Part shown: positions 1 through 9,438 of the stretch, piece by piece
Layout: each line of letters begins with the position of its first letter
How positions within the stretch are numbered: position 1 is the stretch's first letter
Source of the DNA: UBA6168 sp041752395
GTDB lineage: Bacteria; Bacteroidota; Bacteroidia; Chitinophagales; Saprospiraceae
DNA: 64,000 nucleotides
Assembly (NCBI GenBank): GCA_041752395.1
Contig: JBGSWN010000043.1
Coordinates: 11,824-75,823 of the forward strand
Direction: 5' to 3'
Made by a program: the position numbers and the translations under genes
The notes under the pieces: generated by a model
What the model saw: the letters and a program-made list of their open reading frames with translations, nothing else
Databases searched by the model: none
What the model was told of the DNA's origin: nothing

Positions 1-279
1 TTTGGTGCTATTGAGCAGCTAAATGATAGAAACGTACTTGGGCTAGCCGTGGAAAATGAATTTTTGGGTCTATCAATAGCTTTTACTCCCCATGTTACTT
101 ATCGAATCAAAAAGCATTTAATCTTTGATTTTTGCCCATACGCTGAAATTATAAATTGCACTATTCAAAAAGAATACGTTTACGATGAATTTCTTGAAGA
201 GGACCAGCGGGAAAGCCTTGATTCCCGCTTTGGATTCTTTCAAACAATATTAAGGTTGGGGGTTGGTTGGGAATTTTAA
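1..279 (+). CDS. C-terminal end of a probable outer-membrane beta-barrel protein (partial)
   Basis: The reading frame is open from the first base of the window to the TAA at 277-279, so only the last 92 residues are present and the start lies outside. The residues alternate hydrophobic and polar positions in short stretches and the protein ends in ...LGVGWEF. A terminal aromatic residue is typical of the last strand of outer-membrane beta-barrels in Bacteroidota. No family could be recognised from this fragment. The barrel assignment is inference from the ending only. An internal ATG at 49 could suggest a shorter gene, but the open frame upstream argues for a truncated longer one. Confidence 0.5.
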   Translation, partial: FGAIEQLNDRNVLGLAVENEFLGLSIAFTPHVTYRIKKHLIFDFCPYAEIINCTIQKEYVYDEFLEEDQRESLDSRFGFFQTILRLGVGWEF

Positions 280-281
280 AA

Positions 282-310
282 AGCCACCCGGCAATCAATG
301 CCAGGTGGCT
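282..310 (-). terminator. Rho-independent-like terminator for the minus-strand gene at 397-1545
   Basis: An inverted repeat AGCCACC-C-GGCA / TGCC-A-GGTGGCT with a 5-base loop has one mismatch. Read on the minus strand it is followed by TTTTTAAAA, so it should end transcripts of the 397-1545 gene. It also lies 3 bp past the stop of the plus-strand gene and may stall that one too. Confidence 0.7.
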
Positions 311-396
311 AAGTAGAATGTTATCAAAGTTTGAAGGAAAGTGTTAGTTAAAATGAAATTTGTTTGGACTAATTTAAAAAAAATTGGTTTGGTTAA

Positions 397-1545
397 TTAT
401 TGATGTTGGATTAACAGTTGCGTAGAACTTGATAGTTTTCCATTTTCCATCAATTTAAGGAAATATATCCCTGATGGAAGTAAGCTTACATCTATATCTG
501 TTTCAATTTCGCTATCATCCAGTGATTTTTGGACAAGGCTTTGGCCAATTTGATTGAAAACGATAACCTTCCGGTAATCAGAATTTGAGGCAGGTAATGC
601 AATATGAACTATATCACTCGCAGGGTTTGGGCTTAGGAATATTTCGGATTTTTCTAAAGATTCCGAAAGGTTTGATTCTGACTCCCTAAATTGGTTGCAG
701 AAATAAAAAGGGTTACACGAATCCTCTTCGTTTGAAATTTGCGATGCTACTTCACTAGCAATGCAATCACCGTCTTTATTTGCACATGCTATACAGCGAA
801 ATTTTTCATCAGAGCGAAGCACTATTTCGCTACAAGCAATTCCGTCAATTCCATGTGCTCCGTATCCATCTCTCATCTGAAGTATTAGTCTTGATGTGAA
901 ACAGCCCCTTTTAAAAGGGATTTTTATTTTTTGTGAAACCTTAATTGAGTCATGTAGTGGGCTATACCCAACTGGAATGTCAATATATTCGATTTCATAA
1001 GATTCTGTTCCTCCCAACATCTCTTGGGGCGTCGGCAGATAGGTAACGATATATTTAGCATAAGGCTTTAATCCGTAGTCATTTTGGGCTGGGATTTTGG
1101 CAGAAAGTGTGATATCACAGCCTTCTCCGAACGGACAGCTATCATATGCAATATTTATTTTGCCATTAATACAATCGTCGCATGTTGTGTAGGTTACACA
1201 ATCAAAAGATTCTGGACCATTATAAGGGTTTCCGTCCTTATCTATTTCAAGACAAAATTGATACCCTCCAAATTTTTTAAAAGTGTGCTGAAATGCGAGA
1301 CCATTGTAAGTGGCTATCTGGGCTCCATCACTTGCTGAACGAATCCTCCAGGTGTAAACCCAATGAGTGCCGTCGTAAGCGTCAAAGCATTCAAGGTTGT
1401 CGTAATCAACAAATCCGATAAAAAAACATGGCTCAGGTTGACTGATAAGATTTTGAATATCTTTAATGCACTGCGATTCCATTTTTTGGGAGAAAAGAAT
1501 CAAAACCCCTAACAGGAACAAATTAACTTTTTTCATAGTATGCAA
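397..1545 (-). CDS. Secreted protein with T9SS type A C-terminal sorting domain
   Basis: A 382-residue exported protein. Residues 1-24 form a signal peptide (charged MKK start, hydrophobic LFLLGVLILF core); the Met at residue 4 (1536) is an equally good start. The middle is cysteine-rich, with about 19 cysteines including CDDC and CIAC-type pairs that suggest disulfides in an extracellular fold. No catalytic motif is recognised. The last 80 residues match the Por secretion/T9SS sorting domain: a FLSPNPASD turn, a VFNQIGQ strand, LPSGIYFLKL, then a short C-terminal strand. T9SS cargo of this kind is cleaved and attached to the cell surface or released. The neighbouring giant gene at 2088 is also T9SS cargo. 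The ligand or substrate is unknown. Confidence 0.8.
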   Translation of the reverse strand: MHTMKKVNLFLLGVLILFSQKMESQCIKDIQNLISQPEPCFFIGFVDYDNLECFDAYDGTHWVYTWRIRSASDGAQIATYNGLAFQHTFKKFGGYQFCLEIDKDGNPYNGPESFDCVTYTTCDDCINGKINIAYDSCPFGEGCDITLSAKIPAQNDYGLKPYAKYIVTYLPTPQEMLGGTESYEIEYIDIPVGYSPLHDSIKVSQKIKIPFKRGCFTSRLILQMRDGYGAHGIDGIACSEIVLRSDEKFRCIACANKDGDCIASEVASQISNEEDSCNPFYFCNQFRESESNLSESLEKSEIFLSPNPASDIVHIALPASNSDYRKVIVFNQIGQSLVQKSLDDSEIETDIDVSLLPSGIYFLKLMENGKLSSSTQLLIQHQ

Positions 1546-2030
1546 TCAGTTTTAACCGGATTTTGGGTAGTGCTTCCTTTCTGAAAATAGTATAGAAGCC
1601 CTAACGGGGTAAACCGGTTGGATTAATTTTTTAAAATATATCAGCTCAAGCCAAAATGGCTCAGACAGGTGTTGTTACAATAGGTTTGTTGTTGACGAAT
1701 CAATGGAAGAATTTTCAATCGTATTGAAATGATTGAAAAAAAGATGTAGCCAAAGACTACGCAATGGAGATATTCATGGGAAAATCTAAAAGAAGAAAAA
1801 CAAAATTGACCCGTAATTGAGTCGAATAATAATGGTAGGTGCCTTAAAAGTTGGCCCTGTTTTTTCGTTTTGATGATGTTCTTGACACAAAGTAAATGCA
1901 ATTAAATGAGAAATAAAATATTTGAAAGAAAAAAATGTTAAAAATTCAAAGACGGTTATCCAATCATTCAGTAAAATATGATATTATTAAAGATAAAAAA
2001 ATATCAAAAATGCCGTTAGGCCATGAAAAA
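1546..2030. other. AT-rich gap without a supported gene
   Basis: About 485 bp between two minus-strand genes. An 86-codon minus-strand frame (1641-1901) has no recognisable motif, signal peptide or homologous feel. The region probably holds the promoter of the 397-1545 gene, but no clear TAnnTTTG box was located. Confidence 0.4.
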
Positions 2031-2061
2031 AGCGTCTTCCAAAACCAAATTGGAAGACGCT
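2031..2061 (-). terminator. Strong intrinsic terminator of the giant repeat gene
   Basis: A perfect 12-bp stem AGCGTCTTCCAA / TTGGAAGACGCT encloses a 7-base loop. On the minus strand it is followed directly by TTTTTT, and it lies 26 bp after the stop of the 2088-9041 gene. Confidence 0.85.
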
Positions 2062-2087
2062 CTCAGAGATTAATTCTTTTTGAAAAA

Positions 2088-5000
2088 CTAGTTCATCAGT
2101 GTCACATCCCCTTTGAAGAGTTCAATTCTACCATCCACAAACTCAATTTCGGCAAACCAAATGAATACAGCTGGATCCATTTTTTGATTCCTGTGCATCC
2201 CATCCCAGCCGTAGGCCGGGTTGTTTGGTTCGAAATTAAAATATTGGTAAACGGATTCCCCCCAGCGATTGAATACCAAAAAGGATTTCACTTTGCTAAC
2301 ACTTTTGGTGTTTGAGAAAATCATAAAAACATCGTTTGTGCCATCTCCATCCGGGGAGAAGGCATTTGGGACGTAAACACCGCCAGTTTTGTCAACCCTT
2401 AGGAAAACTGGAGCGCTATCCTTGCATCCTTGTTTTGAAACAACTGTAACCGTGTAAGTGTAAGATTCTGAAGGCGTTGCAATTGGATTCAGGCAATCTG
2501 TGCACGAAAGGTTGAAAACAGGAAACCAATCAACGGTTTCAACTTCAGAAACTGGAACGCTCACCAATGTATTCAACTGATAGCTGTCACCCAATTGGAG
2601 TGTTACTTGAGGCTCAATGTCTATGTTGAACAAATCTGGCTGGACAATTTCGATTTCGTCTTCAAATTCACAACCGTTCGCATCTTGGACAATGGTTTGG
2701 TAAAGCCCTGCTTCGAGGTTTGTGAAAATGGATGAATTCCCAAAATGTTCCCCATTGTCAATGGAATACAAATAAGGTGTAGTTCCGCCGGTTACTGAAG
2801 ACAAGGCAATTGAACCTTTGTCACCAAAACACGGCGGCTGAATGGTTTCAGGAGTTGAAACTGGGCCTTCTCTAGTAATTAATACATCGTCAGACGCTGT
2901 GCAACCATTGGTTAAATTTGTCACAAGAAGCAGATAAGTGCCTGGTTCAGAAATAAAAGGCGCAGCGGTATTTGCACCAGAAACCAAATTTCCATCTTGG
3001 GATGACCATTGGAATATTAGCGTACCTGCAGCACTTGAACCTGAACCGTCCAAACTATTTAATTCTTCAAAACAGTCCATGACAAAAGGCTGCCCTGCAT
3101 TTGCCATTGGCAAGCTAATGTTTTGGTTTACAACGGCTTGTGTCGTGATAGTACATCCATTTGTTGTGTTTGTGACCATCAGCAAGTAGGTGCCAGGTTC
3201 ATTAATTTGTGGAGCTAGACTTGTCTCTCCCGTTACGATATTTCCATTTGATGTGGACCACAAATAAGTGTATTCATTTCCTTGTGAAGCAGTAGCTGAA
3301 AGGTTAAGCTCCTGCACATCACACGTAAGAGTAGCGGGTGGAGCAATGATTGCCTGTGGCAAACTGTTGTCCTGTCCTACTTGTACTATATCGGCAGCGG
3401 TACAACCATTTAATGCGTTCGTAACCGTCAGCGTATAAATACCAACTTGATTAATGACTGGAACCAATGTCCCAGCACCGCTGACAATGTTACCATTGGT
3501 GGTTGACCATAGATAAGTGATGCCATTTCCCGAACTACTTCCATTTCCGCTGAGGGTCACAGTGTTTGTAGTACAGGACAATAGATTTGCAGTGCCTGCT
3601 TCCGATATTGGTGCCGTAATGTTTTGGTCAACTGTGACGGAGGCAGTCTCTGTGCACCCATTTGCGTTATTGTTGACGGTGAGCAAATAGGTGCCTGGTT
3701 CATTGATGACTGGCGAAAGTGTAGTCGCTCCGTTTACAATATTTCCATCAGTTGATGTCCACAGATAGCTAAAGGTATTTCCTGTAGAACTACCCAACCC
3801 GCTTAATGTCAAATTTGAGTTGCTGCAGTTCAACACTCCAGGCGTAGAAGCCACTGAAATTGGTGCATTTAGACTTTCTGAAATTACAACTTGGTCAGTA
3901 TTCACGCATCCAGTTTGGCTGTTGGTAACAGTTAAAATGTAGGTACCTGGTTCATCCACCATTGGATTCAAAACTGTGTTATCGCCAATAATATTACCAT
4001 TGGTTGTGCTCCAATTATAAGTATAATTTTGACCAGTTGCAGAACCATTTCCATTGAGAGAAAGAAATGTTTGGGTGCAAGTCAATTGTGCAGCTGGCCC
4101 CGCCTCGACTGCTGGTTGGGCTGTTTGTGCTCCCACCGTCACACTAGCTACGTTACTGCAATTGGTGGCTGTATTTGTCACAGTGAGCAGGTAAATTCCA
4201 GGGGCAGTTATGACTGGATTTAAGGAGGTAGCCCCAGAAAAAATGCTGCCATTGGAGGTGCTCCATTGGTAAGTGAAATCCGGCCCAACTGCTGACCCAG
4301 TGCCATCGAGCGTGACTTGCGTAACATTGCAGGTAATTGGCGGAGCTGCAACAGTTTCTGCATCCGGCAAACTGTCGTCTTCATCAATCTGAACTTGGTC
4401 ACTTGAGGTACAGCCATTTGTCATGTTTGTGACTACAATGATATAGTCTCCAGGCGCATTGATGGTTGGGGTCAATGTTGAGCCCCCGCTACTAATATTG
4501 CCGTTTGGTGATGCCCAATCGTAAACAATATTGCTTCCAGCGCTAGAGCCTGTACCATCCAACGACAAACTTGTCTGGGTGCATGAAAGTGTTCCACCTG
4601 TCCCAGCCTCGGCATTTGGAGGCGTAATATCTTCGCCAATGGTAACGCTTGCGCTGGCTTGACAATTATTGGTTGAATTGGAAACCATTAGTTGATATGT
4701 GCCGGGCAGGTTAATCTGGGGGGATAAGGTGTTTTCATCTTGAACAATACCCGGTCCTGTCCAAACATACTGAAAATCTTGGCCAGTGCTACTTCCACTT
4801 CCATTTAAGTTCAAGGCTGTAATGCTACAGTTCAAAGTCAATGGTGAACCGGCAATCGCTGTAGGCAAATCAACATCTTCCCCAACAACTACTTGTTGAC
4901 TGGCTGTGCAATTGTTCGTAGTATTTGTCACCAAGAGGGTGTAGGTACCTGCAGTATCTACCACTGGGTTCAAAATCGTATTACTTGTAGTGAAACTGCC

Positions 5001-8000
5001 AGTTTGGCTAGACCAATTATATTGAAAGGCAGCTCCAGTGCTAGTCCCCGTTGCATTCAATGTGACGGTGTTATTTGTGCAGGTCAGGATAGCAGGGCTG
5101 GAAATTGAAATAACTGGCAAATTAACATCTTCATTTACCACAACTTGATTTGAGCTAGTACAGCCATTCTGCGAATTGGTTACTTGTAAAACATAAGTTC
5201 CCGGCGCTGTCACATTGGGTGACAAAACATTTGTAGGGCCACTAAATTGGCCATTTGTCGTGGTCCAAGCGTAGTTCAGAACACCACCCGGCGGTGCATT
5301 TGAAACGGATGTATTCAAATTCACTTGGGAAACAGCGCAATTAAGCATTGGCGAAGCAGGCATGACGATATTTGGTGCAATATTGTCCACCGTCACGGTT
5401 ATACTGCTCTCGTTTTCACAATTATTATTGGAATCAAAAAGCGTGAGGACATAAGTCCCTGCGGCATCCACAACTGGAGTAAGGGTGTTTGCACCAGAAT
5501 AAATGCTGCCATTACTTGTGCTCCATGCAAAACTGATAGTGGGACTCTGACTAGAGCCGCTTCCATTGAGCTGTACTTGGGTATCCACGCAGTCAATATT
5601 TCCCGAAGAAGTAAGCTGAACATTCGGGATACTTGAATCCTGAGTTACTTGCGTGGTTGCTGTTCCAGTGCAGCCGTTGCTCAGTTCAGTTACAACTACT
5701 TGATAAATTCCGGGCGAAGTCGCAGTGGCATTTTGTCCGTTTGTTGCGCCATTGAATGACCCATTTGAACTGCTCCACTGAAAGGAGTAATTTGCAGGGT
5801 TTCCAGAAATACTGCTACTCAATGGAACTGCACCAACGGTGCAAGTAATCTGGCCATTGGCAGTTGCAGTTGGCGACAAAGTGGACACATTTTCTGTGAC
5901 TGTCGTATTAAAACTTGAGGTACATCCCGATACTACGTCAGTCACAACAATTTGATAAACACCTGTATTTGTAGCTGGGGTGGTTATTGAGGTAGCTCCC
6001 GGAATTGGTGTGTTGTTGTAGTTCCATTGGTAAGAAAACGGCCCAGTTGAAGAACCGTTCCCATCCAAAATAATTGTATCAACAGCACAAGTAAGCGGAG
6101 TGGGTTGAACAATATTTGCATCGGGCAAATCAGGATTGCTGATAACATTTGCTTCCGCAGTGGCTGTACAGCCATTGGTTGTATTTGTCACAATAAGTGT
6201 ATAAATCCCTTCTTGCCCAACTGTGGCCTCAATATTATTTTCACCACCAAGGACATTATTGCCTGTCCACTGGTAAGTGTATTCTGGCCCTATTGATGAA
6301 CCAATCCCAGTAACAGTCGTGAAGTTTTCGTTACAATTTAAAGTATTACCAATAGCAGTAGCGGTTGGTGGTGCAAGATTAGCAGTAACCAAAGCAGTTG
6401 CCTCGGCTGTGCAACCGTTTGCGGCATTCGTGACAATTAATGTGTACAACCCTTCTGACTGTGCGTTTACGTCTATCAGGTTATCTGCTCCGACAATTCC
6501 TGGCCCTGACCATTGGTAGAGAATTGTAGGCCCAATTTCAGAACCCAAGCCTAAAACTGTTACCGACTGTGTGCCACAGGTAATCTGTTGCAAGGACTGG
6601 GCATTTGCAGTTGGCAAGGCTATGTTGGAAACTACGTTGGCTGCGGCAGTTGAGGTACATCCATAGGTATCAGATACGGTTACAGAATAGCTGCCTGGCA
6701 TTAATCCAGTTGGATTTTGGTTAGTAGAGCCGTCTGACCAGAGAAATGAATAAGGTTGAGTCCCACCCCCTACGGTCAGCGTAATTGTTCCGCCGTTCGG
6801 GTCGTTGCAACTAACTTGAGAGCCTACCGCCGCACTCAGGAGTGGGGGAGGGGTAGTAATTGTGCCAGTTCCAGAGGCAGTGCAACCGTTGGCATCCGTC
6901 ACTGTCACCGTGTAATTTCCTGGCATTAACCCAATTGCAGTTTCAAAACTCGGAAACCCATTGCTCCAAGTGTAGAGGAATGGGTCAATGCCACCGCTGG
7001 GCGTCACCGTCATGGTTCCGGCTTCACTGCAAGTGGAAGGTGTAGTGCTGATAGAATTCACGATGGTTTCAGCGGTGATGACTGCAACACCGGAGACCGG
7101 TCCGGCACAGTCGCCGATTACGGAAGTTACATTTGTCAGTAAGTAGATGCCCGGGGTTGTAGCGTAAATCGTGTACGGGGTTGAGGTTACAAGTATCGGG
7201 GTTTGAGGGTTACCGTCAATTGTGTATTCCAGCATCCAGTTAGGTGTGCCTGTAAAATTAACCACCAAATCAATTGCTGCAATGGGATTGCTCGTACAAA
7301 GTACCCCACCTGGACTGGTCAAATCTGCTGCTGGTAAAGGAGAAACTTCCACAGTTGAAGTGGCGGTTGCAGTTGCTCCGCAAACATCTGTCACTGTTAC
7401 GGTGTAATCCGTGTTTTGGGTTGGAACTGCTTGCAGGATTGCATCCGTGCTCCCAGTACTCCACAAATAGGTGTAGGCAGAGTTTGGAATACCACCGGTC
7501 GGCATCGCTTCAATGCTGATTGGAGAGGCTTGGCAAGCTTCCAAATCTGGCAAATCCACCAGCAACGGTGGCGGGTCAATTATCTGCAAAATCATTTCCA
7601 AACTGCTGCACGAACAGGAATTGGTTAGACTCAGTACGATAGTCTCCGTCCCCTCTGGAATATTGTCATATATCACATTGATAGGAAATACGACGAAATC
7701 AGCCCCTGCTGGAATAACAGCCGTGAGTGGAAAAGGAGTATAGTCTGCTCCAGGCGTAGCTGTACTGGAAGGCAACACCGTGAAATTAAGAAAGACTGGA
7801 AATGAATTGTCGCCACCAGCTCTGGTAAAAATTATGGTGCCATCGTTGCAAGACTCATAAACAATATTGGTGCCTGTTGTTGCTGCGAATGCCTCCCCTG
7901 TTGCAGTGCCACCAGCGTTAAAAGAGCCTGCTTCCAAGAATACAGCGGAGTCGAAATTACCATCTCCCACATCACCAATGACAAGTCTAATATGGTACGT

Positions 8001-9041
8001 CTCGCAAGGAATCACATTTGCAATGGCATTCATTATTAAAGTCCATCCGTCGTACTGGATGTCATTCATGTTGGTAGTGCCACCGCAATTAGTCTGATTT
8101 GGCACAAAATAACCTGAATTGGTGACTGGGTTGATATTGTTAATGGAAACGAAAATACCAGTGCCAGGTATTATTGCGATGTCTTGCCCATTGGAGGAAA
8201 ACCCACCGCTAATACCGGGGCCGCTGATGAAAAACCCAAAAACATCGTTGAAGTTACTGTTATTAGGCGGGGCAAATTCACAATATTCTTCAGAAGCAAA
8301 GACGTAATTGAAATTTATGGTAGAAATTGTAGGTTTGAAATCGAACTCAATTCCAGATACGTTGAACAATGGGCCTCCAGCGATTAGACCTAGATCTGGG
8401 TCGGAATTACCCCCACCATTATTAGAGCCAGCACTGTTCGAGTTGTTTGGCCCATTTGCAATGGATACATCTCCGCTCGAAATGATTACACCACTGTTTA
8501 TCAAAATAGTAGAAACCCCGTCATCGAATGTCCCTTTGTTCTCGGCTGGCCCTATGCTTTGGACATTCGTTACATCAAAGCAATTTCCTCCAATCAATAC
8601 ATCCTTGATCAATGCCTCCGCACCTGTTCCGGAAAAGGCGTTGATTTTGCCAAAAAGGTCCGACTCCTTCTTTTTGCAAGTTTTGCAACCAATTGAAAAC
8701 CAGACGGGTCCAGCTGTACAAGCAGGCGAGGATTGGTCTTTTCTCAATACGAAATCCATGCAGTCGGCGGTGGCCAAAAAGGTGATGGTAGTGTTATAGT
8801 CACCACCTACAACTTTTACCTCGGGGCTACAGCCACCAAAAGTAATTGCCCAAACTTGGTAAGTCTCGCCTTGTACAAGCCCGCAGACATGCACGTCCTG
8901 TTCCGTACCGATGAAGTTAATTTCCTCCCTAAGTTTGGAGTCGGTGAGGTTGATATTGTAGCTGTTTTGGGCAAAGCCAGTCAATGAAGCAAGTAATAAA
9001 ACATGGACTAGCAAAAGTTTAGGTACGCTTAGTTTCATCAT
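2088..9041 (-). CDS. Giant cell-surface protein: choice-of-anchor L domain, 15 tandem Ig/PKD-like repeats, T9SS type B sorting domain
   Basis: Exported protein of about 2,317 residues. The start is placed at the MMKLSVPKLLL signal peptide (ATG pair at 9036-9041); an in-frame ATG at 9095 would add 18 residues before the signal peptide. Order: signal peptide to AQ at about residue 24; a 'choice-of-anchor L'-type domain at about 140-375 (IGGNCFDVTNV, VFASEEYCEF, NDVFGFFISGPG); a Calx-beta-like segment to about 490; a PKD-like domain (YLWSTGSTDA); two SprB-type repeats (YTWSNG, GLMPGNYTVTVTDANGC); then 15 repeats of 80-86 residues at about 811-2059. Each repeat has the pattern LxC...LxGxGSSxG...YxWSxxNG...PGxYxLxVTNxxNGC. 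One more SprB-type repeat follows, then the gliding-motility-associated C-terminal domain (VPNAFSPDGDGTNDVF, VFNRWGESVYQ, GWDG) that directs T9SS export. Probable role: filamentous adhesin or gliding-type surface protein; the ligand is unknown. Confidence 0.88.
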   Translation of the reverse strand: MMKLSVPKLLLVHVLLLASLTGFAQNSYNINLTDSKLREEINFIGTEQDVHVCGLVQGETYQVWAITFGGCSPEVKVVGGDYNTTITFLATADCMDFVLRKDQSSPACTAGPVWFSIGCKTCKKKESDLFGKINAFSGTGAEALIKDVLIGGNCFDVTNVQSIGPAENKGTFDDGVSTILINSGVIISSGDVSIANGPNNSNSAGSNNGGGNSDPDLGLIAGGPLFNVSGIEFDFKPTISTINFNYVFASEEYCEFAPPNNSNFNDVFGFFISGPGISGGFSSNGQDIAIIPGTGIFVSINNINPVTNSGYFVPNQTNCGGTTNMNDIQYDGWTLIMNAIANVIPCETYHIRLVIGDVGDGNFDSAVFLEAGSFNAGGTATGEAFAATTGTNIVYESCNDGTIIFTRAGGDNSFPVFLNFTVLPSSTATPGADYTPFPLTAVIPAGADFVVFPINVIYDNIPEGTETIVLSLTNSCSCSSLEMILQIIDPPPLLVDLPDLEACQASPISIEAMPTGGIPNSAYTYLWSTGSTDAILQAVPTQNTDYTVTVTDVCGATATATSTVEVSPLPAADLTSPGGVLCTSNPIAAIDLVVNFTGTPNWMLEYTIDGNPQTPILVTSTPYTIYATTPGIYLLTNVTSVIGDCAGPVSGVAVITAETIVNSISTTPSTCSEAGTMTVTPSGGIDPFLYTWSNGFPSFETAIGLMPGNYTVTVTDANGCTASGTGTITTPPPLLSAAVGSQVSCNDPNGGTITLTVGGGTQPYSFLWSDGSTNQNPTGLMPGSYSVTVSDTYGCTSTAAANVVSNIALPTANAQSLQQITCGTQSVTVLGLGSEIGPTILYQWSGPGIVGADNLIDVNAQSEGLYTLIVTNAANGCTAEATALVTANLAPPTATAIGNTLNCNENFTTVTGIGSSIGPEYTYQWTGNNVLGGENNIEATVGQEGIYTLIVTNTTNGCTATAEANVISNPDLPDANIVQPTPLTCAVDTIILDGNGSSTGPFSYQWNYNNTPIPGATSITTPATNTGVYQIVVTDVVSGCTSSFNTTVTENVSTLSPTATANGQITCTVGAVPLSSSISGNPANYSFQWSSSNGSFNGATNGQNATATSPGIYQVVVTELSNGCTGTATTQVTQDSSIPNVQLTSSGNIDCVDTQVQLNGSGSSQSPTISFAWSTSNGSIYSGANTLTPVVDAAGTYVLTLFDSNNNCENESSITVTVDNIAPNIVMPASPMLNCAVSQVNLNTSVSNAPPGGVLNYAWTTTNGQFSGPTNVLSPNVTAPGTYVLQVTNSQNGCTSSNQVVVNEDVNLPVISISSPAILTCTNNTVTLNATGTSTGAAFQYNWSSQTGSFTTSNTILNPVVDTAGTYTLLVTNTTNNCTASQQVVVGEDVDLPTAIAGSPLTLNCSITALNLNGSGSSTGQDFQYVWTGPGIVQDENTLSPQINLPGTYQLMVSNSTNNCQASASVTIGEDITPPNAEAGTGGTLSCTQTSLSLDGTGSSAGSNIVYDWASPNGNISSGGSTLTPTINAPGDYIIVVTNMTNGCTSSDQVQIDEDDSLPDAETVAAPPITCNVTQVTLDGTGSAVGPDFTYQWSTSNGSIFSGATSLNPVITAPGIYLLTVTNTATNCSNVASVTVGAQTAQPAVEAGPAAQLTCTQTFLSLNGNGSATGQNYTYNWSTTNGNIIGDNTVLNPMVDEPGTYILTVTNSQTGCVNTDQVVISESLNAPISVASTPGVLNCSNSNLTLSGLGSSTGNTFSYLWTSTDGNIVNGATTLSPVINEPGTYLLTVNNNANGCTETASVTVDQNITAPISEAGTANLLSCTTNTVTLSGNGSSSGNGITYLWSTTNGNIVSGAGTLVPVINQVGIYTLTVTNALNGCTAADIVQVGQDNSLPQAIIAPPATLTCDVQELNLSATASQGNEYTYLWSTSNGNIVTGETSLAPQINEPGTYLLMVTNTTNGCTITTQAVVNQNISLPMANAGQPFVMDCFEELNSLDGSGSSAAGTLIFQWSSQDGNLVSGANTAAPFISEPGTYLLLVTNLTNGCTASDDVLITREGPVSTPETIQPPCFGDKGSIALSSVTGGTTPYLYSIDNGEHFGNSSIFTNLEAGLYQTIVQDANGCEFEDEIEIVQPDLFNIDIEPQVTLQLGDSYQLNTLVSVPVSEVETVDWFPVFNLSCTDCLNPIATPSESYTYTVTVVSKQGCKDSAPVFLRVDKTGGVYVPNAFSPDGDGTNDVFMIFSNTKSVSKVKSFLVFNRWGESVYQYFNFEPNNPAYGWDGMHRNQKMDPAVFIWFAEIEFVDGRIELFKGDVTLMN
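2863..6611 (-). repeat. Fifteen tandem about 250-bp coding repeats
   Basis: Fifteen head-to-tail units of 80-86 codons lie inside the giant surface-protein gene. Each carries one cysteine near its start (LxC) and one near its end (NGC), which could form an intradomain disulfide. The units have diverged in DNA sequence; the amino-acid pattern is much better conserved than the bases. Length variation is confined to one or two loops. Confidence 0.85.
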
Positions 9042-9438
9042 TTTGAGTTTACAAATAGGAATGAAGAATTTATATTCAGTGGTCAAATAACTCACAGCAA
9101 AGCACGAAAAGATGCTTGGTCAGAGCATTTGGGTTAAGGTTAAAAGTGTTAGCACACGGAAGGGTGAGATTGTTCATCGAGTTGCCCAATGTTAGGGAAC
9201 TAGGTTCGTTCAATTTTCTTTTAAAATTAAAAGATGGAGCGCAGATTTTTTCAAAAAAACAGGCTGAATCGTGTGCAAAATTTTCGTTAGGATATGTAAA
9301 CTCTAAACAGCTCAAACGTGGGATGGGACAAATTTAGGATTATCATTCAAAAAATACATAGAAAAATACCTGATTGGGCAGAATAAATGGCTCAAATGTA
9401 AAAAAATGGCAACAAAATAGGTTCAAAGACCAATTTTC
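9042..9438. other. Intergenic gap, probable promoter region of the giant gene
   Basis: About 400 bp between two minus-strand genes. Short frames on both strands show no motif. It must hold the promoter of the giant surface-protein gene, but no exact TAnnTTTG box on the minus strand was identified, and no terminator hairpin for the protease gene was found. Confidence 0.35.

Noticed and set aside
1641..1901. An 86-codon minus-strand frame between two T9SS cargo genes
   Set aside because: Low complexity, no signal peptide or motif, in AT-rich spacer.
2863..6611. Regular repeats that might suggest CRISPR or satellite DNA
   Set aside because: Period is about 250 bp, repeats are in frame and diverged in DNA while the protein pattern is conserved, so they are protein domains.
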